Both the position numbers and the translations under genes were made by a program. From assembly GCA_032622095.1 (NCBI GenBank), contig CP136066.1, forward strand, positions 173,165,164 through 173,229,163: a stretch of DNA of 64,000 nucleotides, in the 5' to 3' direction. This document shows positions 33,701-41,880 of the stretch, one piece after another; the first letter of the stretch is position 1; each line of letters starts with the position of its first letter. The notes under the pieces were generated by a model that ran no database searches, was not told the origin of the DNA, and was given only the letters and a program-made list of their open reading frames with translations. This DNA is from Siphonodentalium dalli. Taxonomy: Eukaryota; Mollusca; Scaphopoda; Gadilida; Siphonodentaliidae.

Positions 33701-34948
33701 GGAGCTCCCTCTTTCAAATGGTATATATTATAATGTGGCATATATTTTATATAAAGTAATCTGGGGGTTCGAAAATTAAGTAGGCCTTTAAAATAAAATT
33801 GTTTATGAGACTTTGAGATGCTGGGTGACGTTTTGCACATTTTGGGAGATCCTGGGTGTCTTTTTGTGTGTTTAGGAGATCCTGGGTGTCTTTTTTGCAA
33901 GTGTGGCAGATCCTGAGTGTCTTTTTTCACATTTTGGAGATCCTGGGTGTCAGCAGTCTTTTTGCACGAAAACCATGTGACAATGACCAATTCAGCTCCA
34001 ATATTTGTCCAAGCCCCATAATTTATAATATGGCCGCTAGATCAAGCCATGAATCTCTACAATGGCTAATGCACGTAGAGATCATATTCCACCAGTACAA
34101 AACCTGGGAATTTTTTGAAGTTTTGACAGGGAAACTTATAAAGTCAAAAAAATAATGCGGGAATATATTTCTTAGTTATTATCTGTAACTTAATAATGTA
34201 AATCACTGTAGGTGAAGGTCCCAACTGCAAATTTTACAATTTAAGTGACATTGTGAGCAATTTTATTTTGCATCGTTTATAATAATGGAACATAATTCAA
34301 TGTTTATTGCGATATCGGCTCACAAAAGTCACAGAAAAACATGCAATTTCGAGTTTGGACCTTCACCTACAGCGAAGTACATTAATAAGGAACAGATATT
34401 ATAAATAATTAAGAAATATATTCCCCTCATTATTTTTTTGATTTTATAAGGTTCCCTGTCAAAACTTCAAATAGTTCCCAGGTTTTATACTGATGGAAGA
34501 GCAACTACATGTACATTCACAGGTTGAACACTTAAGTCAATATTTTAACCACCTGAAGAGCCTCAAGCGAACCACCTGTATCTCAACAACATCAGCGGAA
34601 CATGTTGTAGTACACACACAATTGCATGCTTTACAGTACAACTGGTTGGTTTAATAGATATTCAATATGACATTTACAGAAGTAATTATGATTTCAGTGA
34701 GCAAACATCTCTTAATTATGAGTTCGATTATGCGACAGTCTATTCAAAGTTAATTAGTTCTGTCAACACACATCAATGCCCATATTGATACAATTATTTT
34801 TGAATGGTTTACAGCACGATAAATTCCCAAGAGAAATTACAGGTGAGAAAATCAATTACAGGCTATCATACCTTTCGTGAAGCTGCGTGACGAAAACGTT
34901 TCTCTTATCGTTGTCCAGCTCCAATTGATAGGAACCCATCGTGTCCAT
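18788..34948 (-). CDS. DUF4200 coiled-coil protein of the CCDC42/CFAP73/CCDC197 group, complete, 8 coding exons, 351 aa
   Basis: Coding exons in transcript order: 34948-34872, 32984-32765, 31767-31610, 28558-28476, 26398-26289, 24293-24123, 22824-22705, 18904-18788. All junctions are GT-AG with matching phases, giving 1056 nt. Translation starts MDTMGSYQLELD (TGA in frame a few codons upstream) and ends GPRSKKVS. From residue ~50 to ~290 it is one long charged coiled coil. LLKKQVEVERVEHELEYK is followed by FEKFIKENEAKRRRAIQK, which matches the order of segments in the CCDC42/CFAP73 DUF4200 domain. The segment KYEAYLLRVIDAMPED resembles CCDC197 more closely than CCDC42, so the exact orthologue is open. 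DUF4200 relatives include the Chlamydomonas MIA proteins, which act with the I1/f inner-arm dynein of motile cilia; a ciliary or sperm-flagellar role is inferred. Introns total about 15 kb and are full of transposons. Confidence 0.85.
19161..20926. repeat. Family B element split by a hAT-like insertion
   Basis: Left part 19161-19515 and right part 20876-20926 together make one family B copy. The right hairpin is interrupted in its inner arm. Both outer flanks carry the same ~75 bp of other DNA. Confidence 0.75.
19516..20875. mobile_element. hAT-like element, 1360 bp, 8-bp target duplication
   Basis: The ends are CAGGGTTTCCGC and (complement of the right end) CAGGGTTTCAGC. The 8-bp duplication is exact: CCCTTGGG at 19508-19515 and 20876-20883. 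No transposase frame is visible inside. Length, end sequence and 8-bp duplication fit a deleted hAT element. Confidence 0.85.
21041..21223. mobile_element. PB1 element, right end missing
   Basis: The left end TTAACCCTTTCATGATCGG and first hairpin are complete. The element breaks off after ATGCGAGGCTCCTTAAT where the O1 repeat begins. Confidence 0.7.
21236..22650 (+). repeat. O1 repeat with an internal ~900-bp insert
   Basis: Segments 21236-21655 and 22556-22650 together match the O2 repeat in inverse orientation. The 900 bp between them is absent from O2 and contains a PB2 element. CTCTTG occurs at both junctions. O1 ends ~55 bp from the donor of exon 7 of the DUF4200 gene. Confidence 0.65.
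21736..22125. mobile_element. PB2 element, full 390 bp
   Basis: TTAA edges; the ends are CCCTTTACCCAACAGAAGG and TTTGTTGGGTAAAGGG. Two hairpins with CGAGTCGACCATAGGTCGCC flank a ~60-bp AT spacer; the right third is unique (GGAGCCGGTTCCAATGATAT). Confidence 0.85.
23153..23232. repeat. Family B fragment, left end only
   Basis: It starts CAAGCCTGCAAATAG and stops inside the first hairpin after CCCGCAAAGC. Confidence 0.7.
23582..23798. mobile_element. Family A foldback, full-length 217 bp
   Basis: Almost perfect palindrome with TA edges, in intron 6 of the DUF4200 gene. It ends ~40 bp before a PB4 copy. Confidence 0.85.
23838..24027. mobile_element. PB4 element, 190 bp
   Basis: TTAA edges; ends CCCTTTCTTTACTGAATGC and AGTAAAGAAAGGG. 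The inner CATTCCAATATATACTTTTA is the shared PB4 arm. Confidence 0.75.
24577..25222. mobile_element. PB3-type element carrying a PB2 element
   Basis: The outer ends TTAACCCTTTGAGTGCCAAG and GGCACTCAAAGGGTTAA are PB3. After ACCCATAT the sequence changes to the hairpin cassette shared with PB1 and PB2, and a full PB2 copy (24764-25163) follows. Confidence 0.75.
24764..25163. mobile_element. PB2 element nested in a PB3-type element
   Basis: TTAA edges; ~95% like the 21736 copy by eye, apart from a duplicated GGCCGGTTTT near the right end and an ACTTTACCC left end. Confidence 0.85.
25540..25794. mobile_element. Family A foldback with internal duplication
   Basis: Standard ends with TA edges. 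The segment TCAGTGAGAGCTTTCCGATG is repeated in tandem, and the left arm has an extra TTAATTAA-like slip at the subterminal motif. Confidence 0.8.
26752..27025. mobile_element. PB4 element, 274 bp
   Basis: The left edge reads CTAA and the right edge TTAA. Arms share ATTCTCCTATTCAGTT and GAATGTTCAGATAATAAG-type segments. Confidence 0.7.
27223..27465. mobile_element. PB1 foldback element
   Basis: TTAA edges, first hairpin complete, second hairpin shortened at GAGGCTCCCATATATGTG. Confidence 0.8.
27790..27935. mobile_element. PB4 element, right part replaced by O2
   Basis: It carries CTTTCTATACTAAAAGG and ATACATTGGAACAGTC. It stops at TTGAACTTATTTTATCACAT, where O2 starts. Confidence 0.6.
27937..28405 (-). 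repeat. O2 repeat, inverse of O1
   Basis: About 460 bp matching O1 in inverse orientation, including ATAAACATGGGTGATAAGGG and CATAATTAGCCCCTA. It lies in intron 4 of the DUF4200 gene and ends ~70 bp from the exon 4 donor. Confidence 0.7.
29095..30460. repeat. Tandem array of ~160-bp units (about 8 copies)
   Basis: The unit landmark CCAAGATGGC recurs at about 29129, 29292, 29451, 29608, 29772, 29936 and a variant at 30100, each followed by CGAATGACCCCAAAAT and TACGACCTG. The right end runs into an (AC)n tract and a short hairpin around AGCTCAAACTTTACA. It fills intron 3 of the DUF4200 gene together with the next array. No protein frame persists across units. Confidence 0.85.
30368..30395. repeat. 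(AC)n microsatellite
   Basis: Short interrupted (AC)n at the right end of the 160-bp array. Confidence 0.8.
30480..31392. repeat. Tandem array of ~171-bp units (about 5 copies)
   Basis: ATCATCCGGACAACAAATTT or a variant recurs at ~30632, 30804, 30975, 31146 and 31308, with GGGGCATAACTC between. Outer ends GGGCGTGCAAAATACGCCC and CGGCCGTTTTTTCAAACGG form inverted repeats, so the array lies inside one element. A (GGAC)n run precedes the right end. Confidence 0.8.
31797..31947. mobile_element. Family A foldback, internally deleted
   Basis: The left arm runs to GGAAAGCTCTCA and then jumps to CTGCTGTGGTTAAGG of the right arm. It lies 30 bp upstream (in transcript sense) of exon 3 of the DUF4200 gene, just before the acceptor. 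Confidence 0.75.
33138..33232 (+). repeat. Short array of AAAGACACCCAGGATCT units
   Basis: Three to four ~30-bp units; the same unit lies in inverse orientation at 33808-33962. Confidence 0.75.
33327..33791. mobile_element. TT-F element, copy 2
   Basis: TTAA edges; it lies between two inverted minisatellite blocks and splits what was probably one foldback. Confidence 0.75.
33808..33962 (-). repeat. Array of AGATCCTGGGTGTCTTTT units
   Basis: About five units, the inverse complement of the 33138 block. Confidence 0.75.
34091..34492. repeat. Foldback repeat, ~400 bp
   Basis: Arms of ~140 bp pair: AGTACAAAACCTGGGAA with its complement at 34474-34490, and GTGAAGGTCC with GGACCTTCAC near the loop. 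It sits in intron 1 of the DUF4200 gene. Confidence 0.75.
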
Positions 34949-34949
34949 G

Positions 34950-36015
34950 ATTATGTACGCGATGAGGCTGAAGTCAGCCGTATTCCATCACCTAACTTCA
35001 CACGCGGCCACCATTACTAAACAATGTTATGCAAATTAGCGCACCTTGGTGACAGCCATGTGACAATAATTTGACCCACTTTTAAAATTGATCTATACCG
35101 TCTCGAACAAACGGAGTACAGCTGTGTTCGATGTTAGCTGCATTCTCTGACAATTAGGTGATCCAATACCGATACAGGACGCGGCGACAGCTAGGGTTTC
35201 TACAACCACTATAGTCCTAAATTGACTACACGGTATCCCGTAGATGTTTGACTACATCCGCACACCATGTGTTGTTATACCCATGCAGTATTAATTGGTC
35301 CACTTCGATGTGCTATCGTCCACATAATGTGAACACGTGCACGGACAGGTGCTCGGAAATGGCATTTGGGGCAACATAAAGTCACATAGTCGGGCTAACA
35401 TCTGAACATTAAATAGGCGCAAGGAAATTCTGCGCCTTTGTCGATTTCCGGGTTATAAACTATAATGCCAATGAATATCCGAAACGTGTAACGGCCAGAT
35501 GGTCCATGTGTATATATACCTTTGAATTCAAAGATGTATTTAAGTGATTCGTGTGAATGAAACCATTACAACAGACACAAAACTTGCGTCGTATCAGTAT
35601 CTAGCATGTGCAATACCACAGGGGCAAGTAACGCCCCCCCCCCCCCACACACCCAACATGCAATGCCGTCCTTATATGCGCGCCTACTTCAAGTTTACTT
35701 TATGGTAGCTAAATACAAGGGACTCGTGTATACCATAACGTAAATCAGACGCGTATATATGGACGGCGCATTATCAAGGGCAGTGCAAGTGGTAGTGGAG
35801 CGCGCTATACGATTTAGTAAAGAGCGTTTACCTATTATAATTTCCGAGTGTTAAATTTTAATCACTTCAGTGACCAGCTTTGAGACAAATGGATACAGCA
35901 TGGGCAACAGGACAAGGACATTAGCAGTTACAATTAATTAGAGGAACATGCAACAGAGTGAAACCCTCCAGCCTGGGATCATTCTTTAAATGGAGAAGTT
36001 AGAATGACTCGGCCC
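34950..36015. other. Upstream region of the DUF4200 gene
   Basis: Higher GC than the surroundings and free of the foldback families, as expected for a 5' flank or promoter. ATGCAAAT (35021-35028) is an octamer-like site. I see no convincing TATA box. A run of 13 C lies at 35634-35646. Confidence 0.4.
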
Positions 36016-36454
36016 TTAAAGGCCCACTTAATTTTCGAGTCGCCGATTATTTTGTTATAGTGACTTGATAATAGTTGATATACGGTTTTAATAACAATCT
36101 TTGCCATAAAATATTATTAAAATACTATAATTCATCACTATTTGAAACATATGTGTCTCAGAAGATGGCCACATAGAAATGGAAGGGGAAGAACTCTATC
36201 TTTAATATATAGAGTTACCCCCCCCCCCCCCCCCCCCCCCCCCCCGCATTGAAAATAATACTGCTTTTTACTGCAATCTGGGTGACAAAATCCATTGGCA
36301 ACTCAACAAAAACTGCATATCCTCAGTTTATAACACCGGATAAGTTGATCATACAATGTTTTGGAGCCTCCTCTTTCAAATGGTATATACATGTAATATG
36401 GCATATATTTTATATAAAGTAATCCGGGGGTTCGAAAATTAAGTGGGCCTTTAA
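36016..36454. mobile_element. TT-F element, copy 3, with a 28-base poly-C tract
   Basis: TTAA edges. Where other copies have the right arm of the GAGTTATTCCCC palindrome, this one has 28 consecutive C at 36218-36245. Confidence 0.75.
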
Positions 36455-37600
36455 TCAATGAATGAATGCAAAATACACTCATGTGCTATATGAACGATTC
36501 AAACAACATGGTAATTATTATGAAAATGAGTTTATGACTCTAGTATGTGTAAAATACAGTCACAGATCACACATGTGTACTTTTCACTAATTCATTATCA
36601 AATTATTTAATTTGTTGCATTTATTCTGTTGAATTTTAAAGGAGATGGTCCAATAAATGGCCAGATTTAGTGTACAGTGCCCCTTTAATATATCCTGCGT
36701 AATTCATAATTTCTATATTTCCATGAATTTCATTTGTGGCAGAAAGCCATAGAATTCTTTGTTCAGTAATGCCAGCTACTGAACGCCTTCATATATAATG
36801 TTGCCAAGTCAATATCATGTCAAATGATACCTTGTGTCTATATCCCACATCTGTTCATCCAAAACATTTCTGGTGGGAAATGTGGTGTTATATGTTTGTA
36901 AATAAACAGGTGAAAAACAAGTTGCTGGCAATCATATAATATTGTCCAAGAGCAAAAATATTAACATCTCTCCTCCAGACCATAATGTTTCATACAAAGG
37001 TTTCAAGTTTTCTATTTCCTATGACATTTGTAAATGGTTAGCCATTGTACAGTGAACATCTACCATGAACATCTGGCTTTGGTGCAAACATGTCACCATG
37101 GTCATGTGGATAAAACTGTTAGGCCCAAGAACAAAATGTTTGTGGTTCAGGTTTCCCAAGATACCCTATTTTAAATCCCTTACAGTAAAGTTGTTTGTTT
37201 TTTTTGTCATGTTTTTCCAGGGTTTTCAAGAAATGTTTCTGAAATGGTTTTTTTTTATATATAAAAAAAAAAATTAATATCTCAGAATGGGTTATATCTG
37301 TCAAAGCATTGTATTTATTGCAGCTTATACAAATACAATAAAATATTTATGTTATTGCAATTTTGATGAAGACACAAAAATCCATAATTATATGTCAAAA
37401 TAAAAAAAAATTAAATTTTAAGCCTACCGACACGAAGCAGATGTTTTTTTTTCTTTGGACTTAGGAAATTCTGATACCTTTCATGCTTTTTTTAACATTG
37501 AATTCGCCTGGGTGCAACCCACCAATTCCCCTCTAGATAGGTGTGAACATGGGGTGGGCTGCATCATGAGATCTTATCTGCACCTTGTTCATTTAACTCA
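36455..37600. other. No recognised feature
   Basis: AT-rich intergenic sequence. A small palindrome at 37240-37275 (TTTTTTTATATATAAAAAAA-like) is the only structure seen. Confidence 0.4.
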
Positions 37601-38246
37601 TCTATCTATTATATATTTTGGGAAATCTGTCTGTCTGTACACACACACACACAGACAGACAGATTTCCCAAAATGTCTGTTCGCGATGGACTCGAGAACG
37701 GCCGAGCCGATTTCGATGAAACTTGGTATGTGGGGGTACTTTCGGCCGGGGAGTGGCATGGGCCTATTAATTTGCCCGTGCGACGTAACCTTGACCTTGA
37801 AATCAGGTCATTTCAAGGTCGAACGCCCGAGTATCACGGGATTTCGATGAAAATTAGTGTCTAGGGATACTTTCGTATGGTGAGTGTCGTAAGCCTATTC
37901 AGTTGCCCGTGTGACCTTGACCTTGAAATCGGGTAAAATCGCGAATTTTGATGGGATTTCGACGAAATTTGATATATAGGGTTACTTTTGTCGACTGAGT
38001 GTTTTGGACGGGTCACATCGTGACCAAGACCTCACCTTGACCTTAAAATTATCAATTCGAGGTCAAATCGGATGGATTTCGACGGGTACTTTTGTCGGGT
38101 ACTTTTGTCCGGGCAGTGTTTTGTCCGGGTCAAATCGTGACCCCACCTGACCTTGACCTTCAAAATGGACAATTCAAGGTCAAATCGCGCAATTCGCCGA
38201 AAAGCAGAGGGGAAACAGCCCGGACGAAGTCGGGTCCACCAGCTAG
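37601..38246 (+). mobile_element. Helitron-like non-autonomous element, 646 bp
   Basis: It begins TCTATCTATTATATATTT and ends CTAG, inserted between A (37600) and T (38247) with no target duplication. A short hairpin (CCCGGAC, loop GAA, GTCGGG) lies ~9 bp before CTAG. Those are Helitron hallmarks. A perfect 23-bp-arm hairpin with an (AC)n loop sits near the 5' end (37616-37673). The body repeats GACCTTGACCTTGAA. Confidence 0.75.
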
Positions 38247-38958
38247 TAATATATATTTAGACTGAAAAGCATACAACTTTTAAAAATGAAAATGACATAG
38301 TTTCAAAAAGTTTCATCTGCTCAGAATAAAGTTCTATCTGCTTCCTAAATTCCTACAATTGAAATATTCAGACAGCTGAATTAGTTGGCCAATACATTTT
38401 CTTTGCATAGTATTGCAAACAGATCTCATAACAGTCTTACATGTATGATATTCAACCCTGTATATTTGTCAGAATGACCTCATCACCGAGAGTCCGATAC
38501 TAAGAATTAATCTAACTGGATATCTTGTAAAAGAAATTATAAAACAGTTTATTCTCAATCAATGTAACAATCTAAATAAATACACATTGTGACATTATAC
38601 TACTAAACATGAACAGTATATATTTGATGGCAGAAGAGAGATTTTCATTTGTGTTAACAGCAACTTGAACAATTTTAAATTGTACTGAAACATTTGTATA
38701 TTTACAAATGAGAAATAGTAAATGGCAACAGCGATATTTAAACAAAAATCAAAACATGTAAAGATCCCTTAAGATCCCAACAAATTTATAATCAAAACAA
38801 TTGTGCCAAATTTCGAAAATCCGTATTTTGTGGAAATATGGGAAGTAGGCTAGCAACCTACTTGTATTTTTTTTATTTTTTGTCTGTCCATTTGAATAAT
38901 TTGTAACAACCATCCAGACAATAGTTTTACATGAGGCACTAATTTTACCAATCACAAC

Positions 38959-39324
38959 CAAGCCTGAGTTTAGTGTGCCTGTCATTTGCAGAATGAGGTC
39001 ACCAGAGGGTGAATTTAGTGATGCTATCTCGCATAGCGGGGCTATCTCGCATAGCGGGCTAAGTTCGATTATGCAATGTGTCATCTGCCAATTTGGGGAT
39101 ACAGAGAAACTAAACTAAAAATGAAATAGAATCTATTATATGTGAAGAAGTTTCTATAGAAATTTTATAATAAAGAATCTTTCCAGAGAAGATGAGGCCT
39201 AAGCAGAATGAGATCCCCAGAGGGTGAATTTAGTGATGCTAGCTCGCTATGCAAGCTTGGGTCATTAAATTCACCTTCTGGGGACCTCATTCTGCAAATG
39301 ACAGGCACACTAAACTCAGGCTTG
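38959..39324. repeat. Family B element, left hairpin rearranged
   Basis: The outer ends are CAAGCCTGAGTTTAGTG and its complement. The left hairpin has a doubled GCTATCTCGCATAGCGGG and lost its return arm; the right hairpin is complete. Spacer as in the 4253 copy, inverted. Confidence 0.75.
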
Positions 39325-39339
39325 ATTGGGTCAACCTCT

Positions 39340-39540
39340 TTAACCCTTTCAGTGCCAAGACCGAATTTTGTATCAACCCATATACCCTGTGCCAATGTAT
39401 TCTCTTATATATGCGAGTCGACCATAGGTCGCCTCGGATATATAAGAGAATGCATTGGCCTAACAATTTTTCATCATTTGTTATTATTTTTTACAATTTT
39501 AATAATTTGTTCTTATATTCTTTAACTCTTTCAGTGCCCG
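39340..39540. mobile_element. PB3-type element with hairpin cassette, right end decayed
   Basis: The left end TTAACCCTTTCAGTGCCAAG passes at ACCCATAT into the CCTGTGCCAATGTATTC cassette, as in the 24577 element. The right side ends in CTTTCAGTGCCCGAC without a clean inverse end. Confidence 0.65.
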
Positions 39541-39788
39541 ACTTATTTTGTAGGTTTTGTGCTAGGGAATCTTACGTTTTTCATGGGCATCAAAATTATT
39601 ACTATGAATACTTGGTGATAGTTTTTAGTTATAACATGCCCCTAAGGTTTTATCCAGTTTGTTTTTAAATTCGCTATAGCATGCTTAAGCATACCCAAAA
39701 CAAAATTCAACCCAAAAAACAAAACAAAATCTAAACAAAACAAAATCATATCCCAGTGCACTGAATAACTACAGCGTTTTACATCACA

Positions 39789-40205
39789 TTAAAGTTGGTA
39801 TATATCTCTACCTATAAGAAGTTTTATATAGTTTCCTGGGTATAAAATAATAAATATGAATCTAAGAACCCTGCCCGGAAATGCTTCTATCAATTATTAT
39901 TGATTTTATTTCAAATTTTCTGGTATAAGACATACAATCAAGTTGGGACATTTTACGATTTGCGGAAACGATCGGAGCATAGCAAGAGGGAGAACATTAT
40001 CTCTATCTGAAATCGCCTGAACATTTTATGACGGTCTGTTCTAAAAATAGTCCAATTGATTATCGCATTATATAAGATATTGTCGATATAAAATCAATAT
40101 TAATTGTTAGAAGTGGTTCCGGACAGGTGTCTATGGCTTATAATAATTATTGTATATCCCGGAAACTATACAAAACATATTTAGGAAGAGATAATTCATC
40201 TTTAC
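39789..40205. mobile_element. TT-M element, copy 2 (uninterrupted)
   Basis: Carries TATAAAATAATAAATATGA, TCTATCAATTATTATTGATT and the right end TTAGGAAGAGATAATTCATC. This copy shows the empty site for the hAT insertion at 4946. Confidence 0.65.
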
Positions 40206-40362
40206 GCCTTCCATGACTGGAGCTTCATGAAATTTTGCGAAAACCCTGAGCCAATGCATTCTCACTATGAGGCTCCATACAGGAGACTCCCATATATAAG
40301 AGAATGCACTGGAATAGGATCTATAATTCTGCACCAGTGCAGCTCTCTTCATTAAAGGGCTA
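40206..40362. mobile_element. PB1 fragment
   Basis: Left end CCTTCCATGACTGGAGCTTC, one degraded hairpin, right end CTCTTCATTAAAGGG. No TTAA remains. Confidence 0.6.
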
Positions 40363-40480
40363 CAGCTTTTGGCCCTGTTCTGGCCATCAGATTTAAAAAC
40401 ATTGTCTACAGCTGAAGAGTGTCATTGAATGACATGACTGAACAGGCTCACTGCAACAACCTGCTGGAGACACACACTGA

Positions 40481-40570
40481 TTATTCAGCATCCTTCCAGA
40501 TCATCTTCTGAATCTGAATTACAGAGCAACGCTCAACAGGTGTCAATCCGACCACATACTGAACAGTTAC
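40481..40570 (-). CDS. Candidate terminal coding exon (30 codons), parent gene unknown
   Basis: On the minus strand a CCATTTCAG acceptor (40571-40573) is followed by an open frame of 29 residues, beginning VTVQYVVGLTPVERC and ending IQKMIWKDAE, then TAA. The composition is protein-like and the segment is not repeat-derived, unlike its surroundings. It lies 1.3 kb downstream of the stop of the small membrane protein gene on the same strand. It could be an alternative 3' exon of that gene if a weak phase-0 donor inside exon 2 is used, or the end of a gene whose other exons I did not find. I recognise no family. Confidence 0.3.
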   Translation of the reverse strand, partial: VTVQYVVGLTPVERCSVIQIQKMIWKDAE

Positions 40571-40666
40571 CTGAAATGGAAAAGATACATAAGGTACTGT
40601 GGAGTTTGTATCATTCATCATCAATATAATTTCAGAAGGGCTTATCTTCTTAGACAACAGCAATTT

Positions 40667-40795
40667 AAAGATACATAATCCGATTTAACGCCCCTAAATT
40701 ACTATTTTGTATGCTTTGGGTGTAAAAAATACTTGATTTTAGCTGAGGAACCCACCCATCAATACTGGAAGTTATCAGAATTCGATTTTGAAAGG
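40667..40795. repeat. TT-R fragment
   Basis: Shares TAATCCGATTTAACG and GAGGAACCCACCCATCAA with the left arm of the TT-R family. Confidence 0.5.
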
Positions 40796-41178
40796 TCACG
40801 CAATGTCACAGTTCGCTATGACTTTGCATGGCGATCAGTATTATTGTAAATTAACTTCGGAATATAATACAATGAAAAGTAAACTTCCTTGCCAAATAAA
40901 TTTATTTCTTGCGAATTATTTTTTGAAAATAACAAAATATGGCAAACAGCAACGAAATGCAAGCCTTGCCTGTGTGTCAACAAGTTTTATTATCAGCATA
41001 TTTCACATCAAGCTGAATGAGTGCCTCCAGCCATTCAAATATATATACAGTGCCAGTAAATTAGTAACCAAATGGTTAATACAGTAACTAAGCAATTTCG
41101 GTGAAAGAGCATTCTGTGTCATACTTAAAATCCAAGTTCAAATGATACAGAGCTCAACACTGTGAAAGGGCTTCCTTT

Positions 41179-41452
41179 TTAACCCTTTCATAATGGGAGC
41201 CACGCTGGTAGATCATTAAAGATCCCATGCTAATGCATTCTCTTATATATACAAGTCTTCCAAAGGGAGCATCACACATACATGTATATGAGAATTCACT
41301 GGCTTACAAGGTCATGGAAAGTATTGTTAGGCCAATGTATTCTCTTATTTATGCGATCGCTCCCTATGGGAGACTCGCATAATTATATAAGAGAAGGCAT
41401 TGGCACAGGGTTTTCAAAAAATTTCAGGAAGCTCCAGTCATGGAAGGGTTAA
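41179..41452. mobile_element. PB1 foldback element, full
   Basis: TTAA edges, left end CCCTTTCATAATGGGAGCC, right end CCAGTCATGGAAGGG. Hairpins are diverged (ACACATACATGTATATGAG). Confidence 0.8.
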
Positions 41453-41574
41453 GGATGTCCTCATAGATGAGGTGGTTAGGTTGTGGATATTGTCGTCGCA
41501 ACCCATGCAAGACAAGGATAAAAATCTGGATGCAATGAACACATCATACTGAGCCAGTGTCTCAACCCATTAAA

Positions 41575-41862
41575 ATAAGCGAAATAACTGAGTCGCGGCC
41601 ATGTTGAATTCAGCCAGCTCCCGTTCCACAGTATAAGTTCTACACATGAAATTCTGGAGGTGCATTCCATATATGGAACTAATGAATAATCATGATTCCA
41701 TATATGGAGCATTTGAATATTCATGAATTCCATATATGGAATCATGAAAATTCAAAACTTCCATATATAGAATGCACCTCCAGAACTTTGACCTGTAGCA
41801 ATTAAACCTCGGAATGGGGGCTGGATGAATCCCATATGGCCGCGATTCAGTGATCTCGCAAA
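41575..41862. repeat. Family D foldback, copy 3
   Basis: Outer arms TAAGCGAAATAACTGAGTCG and GATTCAGTGATCTCGC. The inner CCATATATGGA motif is repeated four times. Confidence 0.7.
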
Positions 41863-41880
41863 TATATACCATTTCTATCT

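Noticed and set aside
33574-33990. 138-codon minus-strand open frame with DTQDL/RHPGSP repeats
   Set aside because: It runs through a minisatellite and the end of a TT-F element; no splice or start context.
35000-35060. X-box (RFX) motif expected upstream of a ciliary gene
   Set aside because: GGTGACAGCCATGTGAC near 35048 is too far from the consensus to claim.
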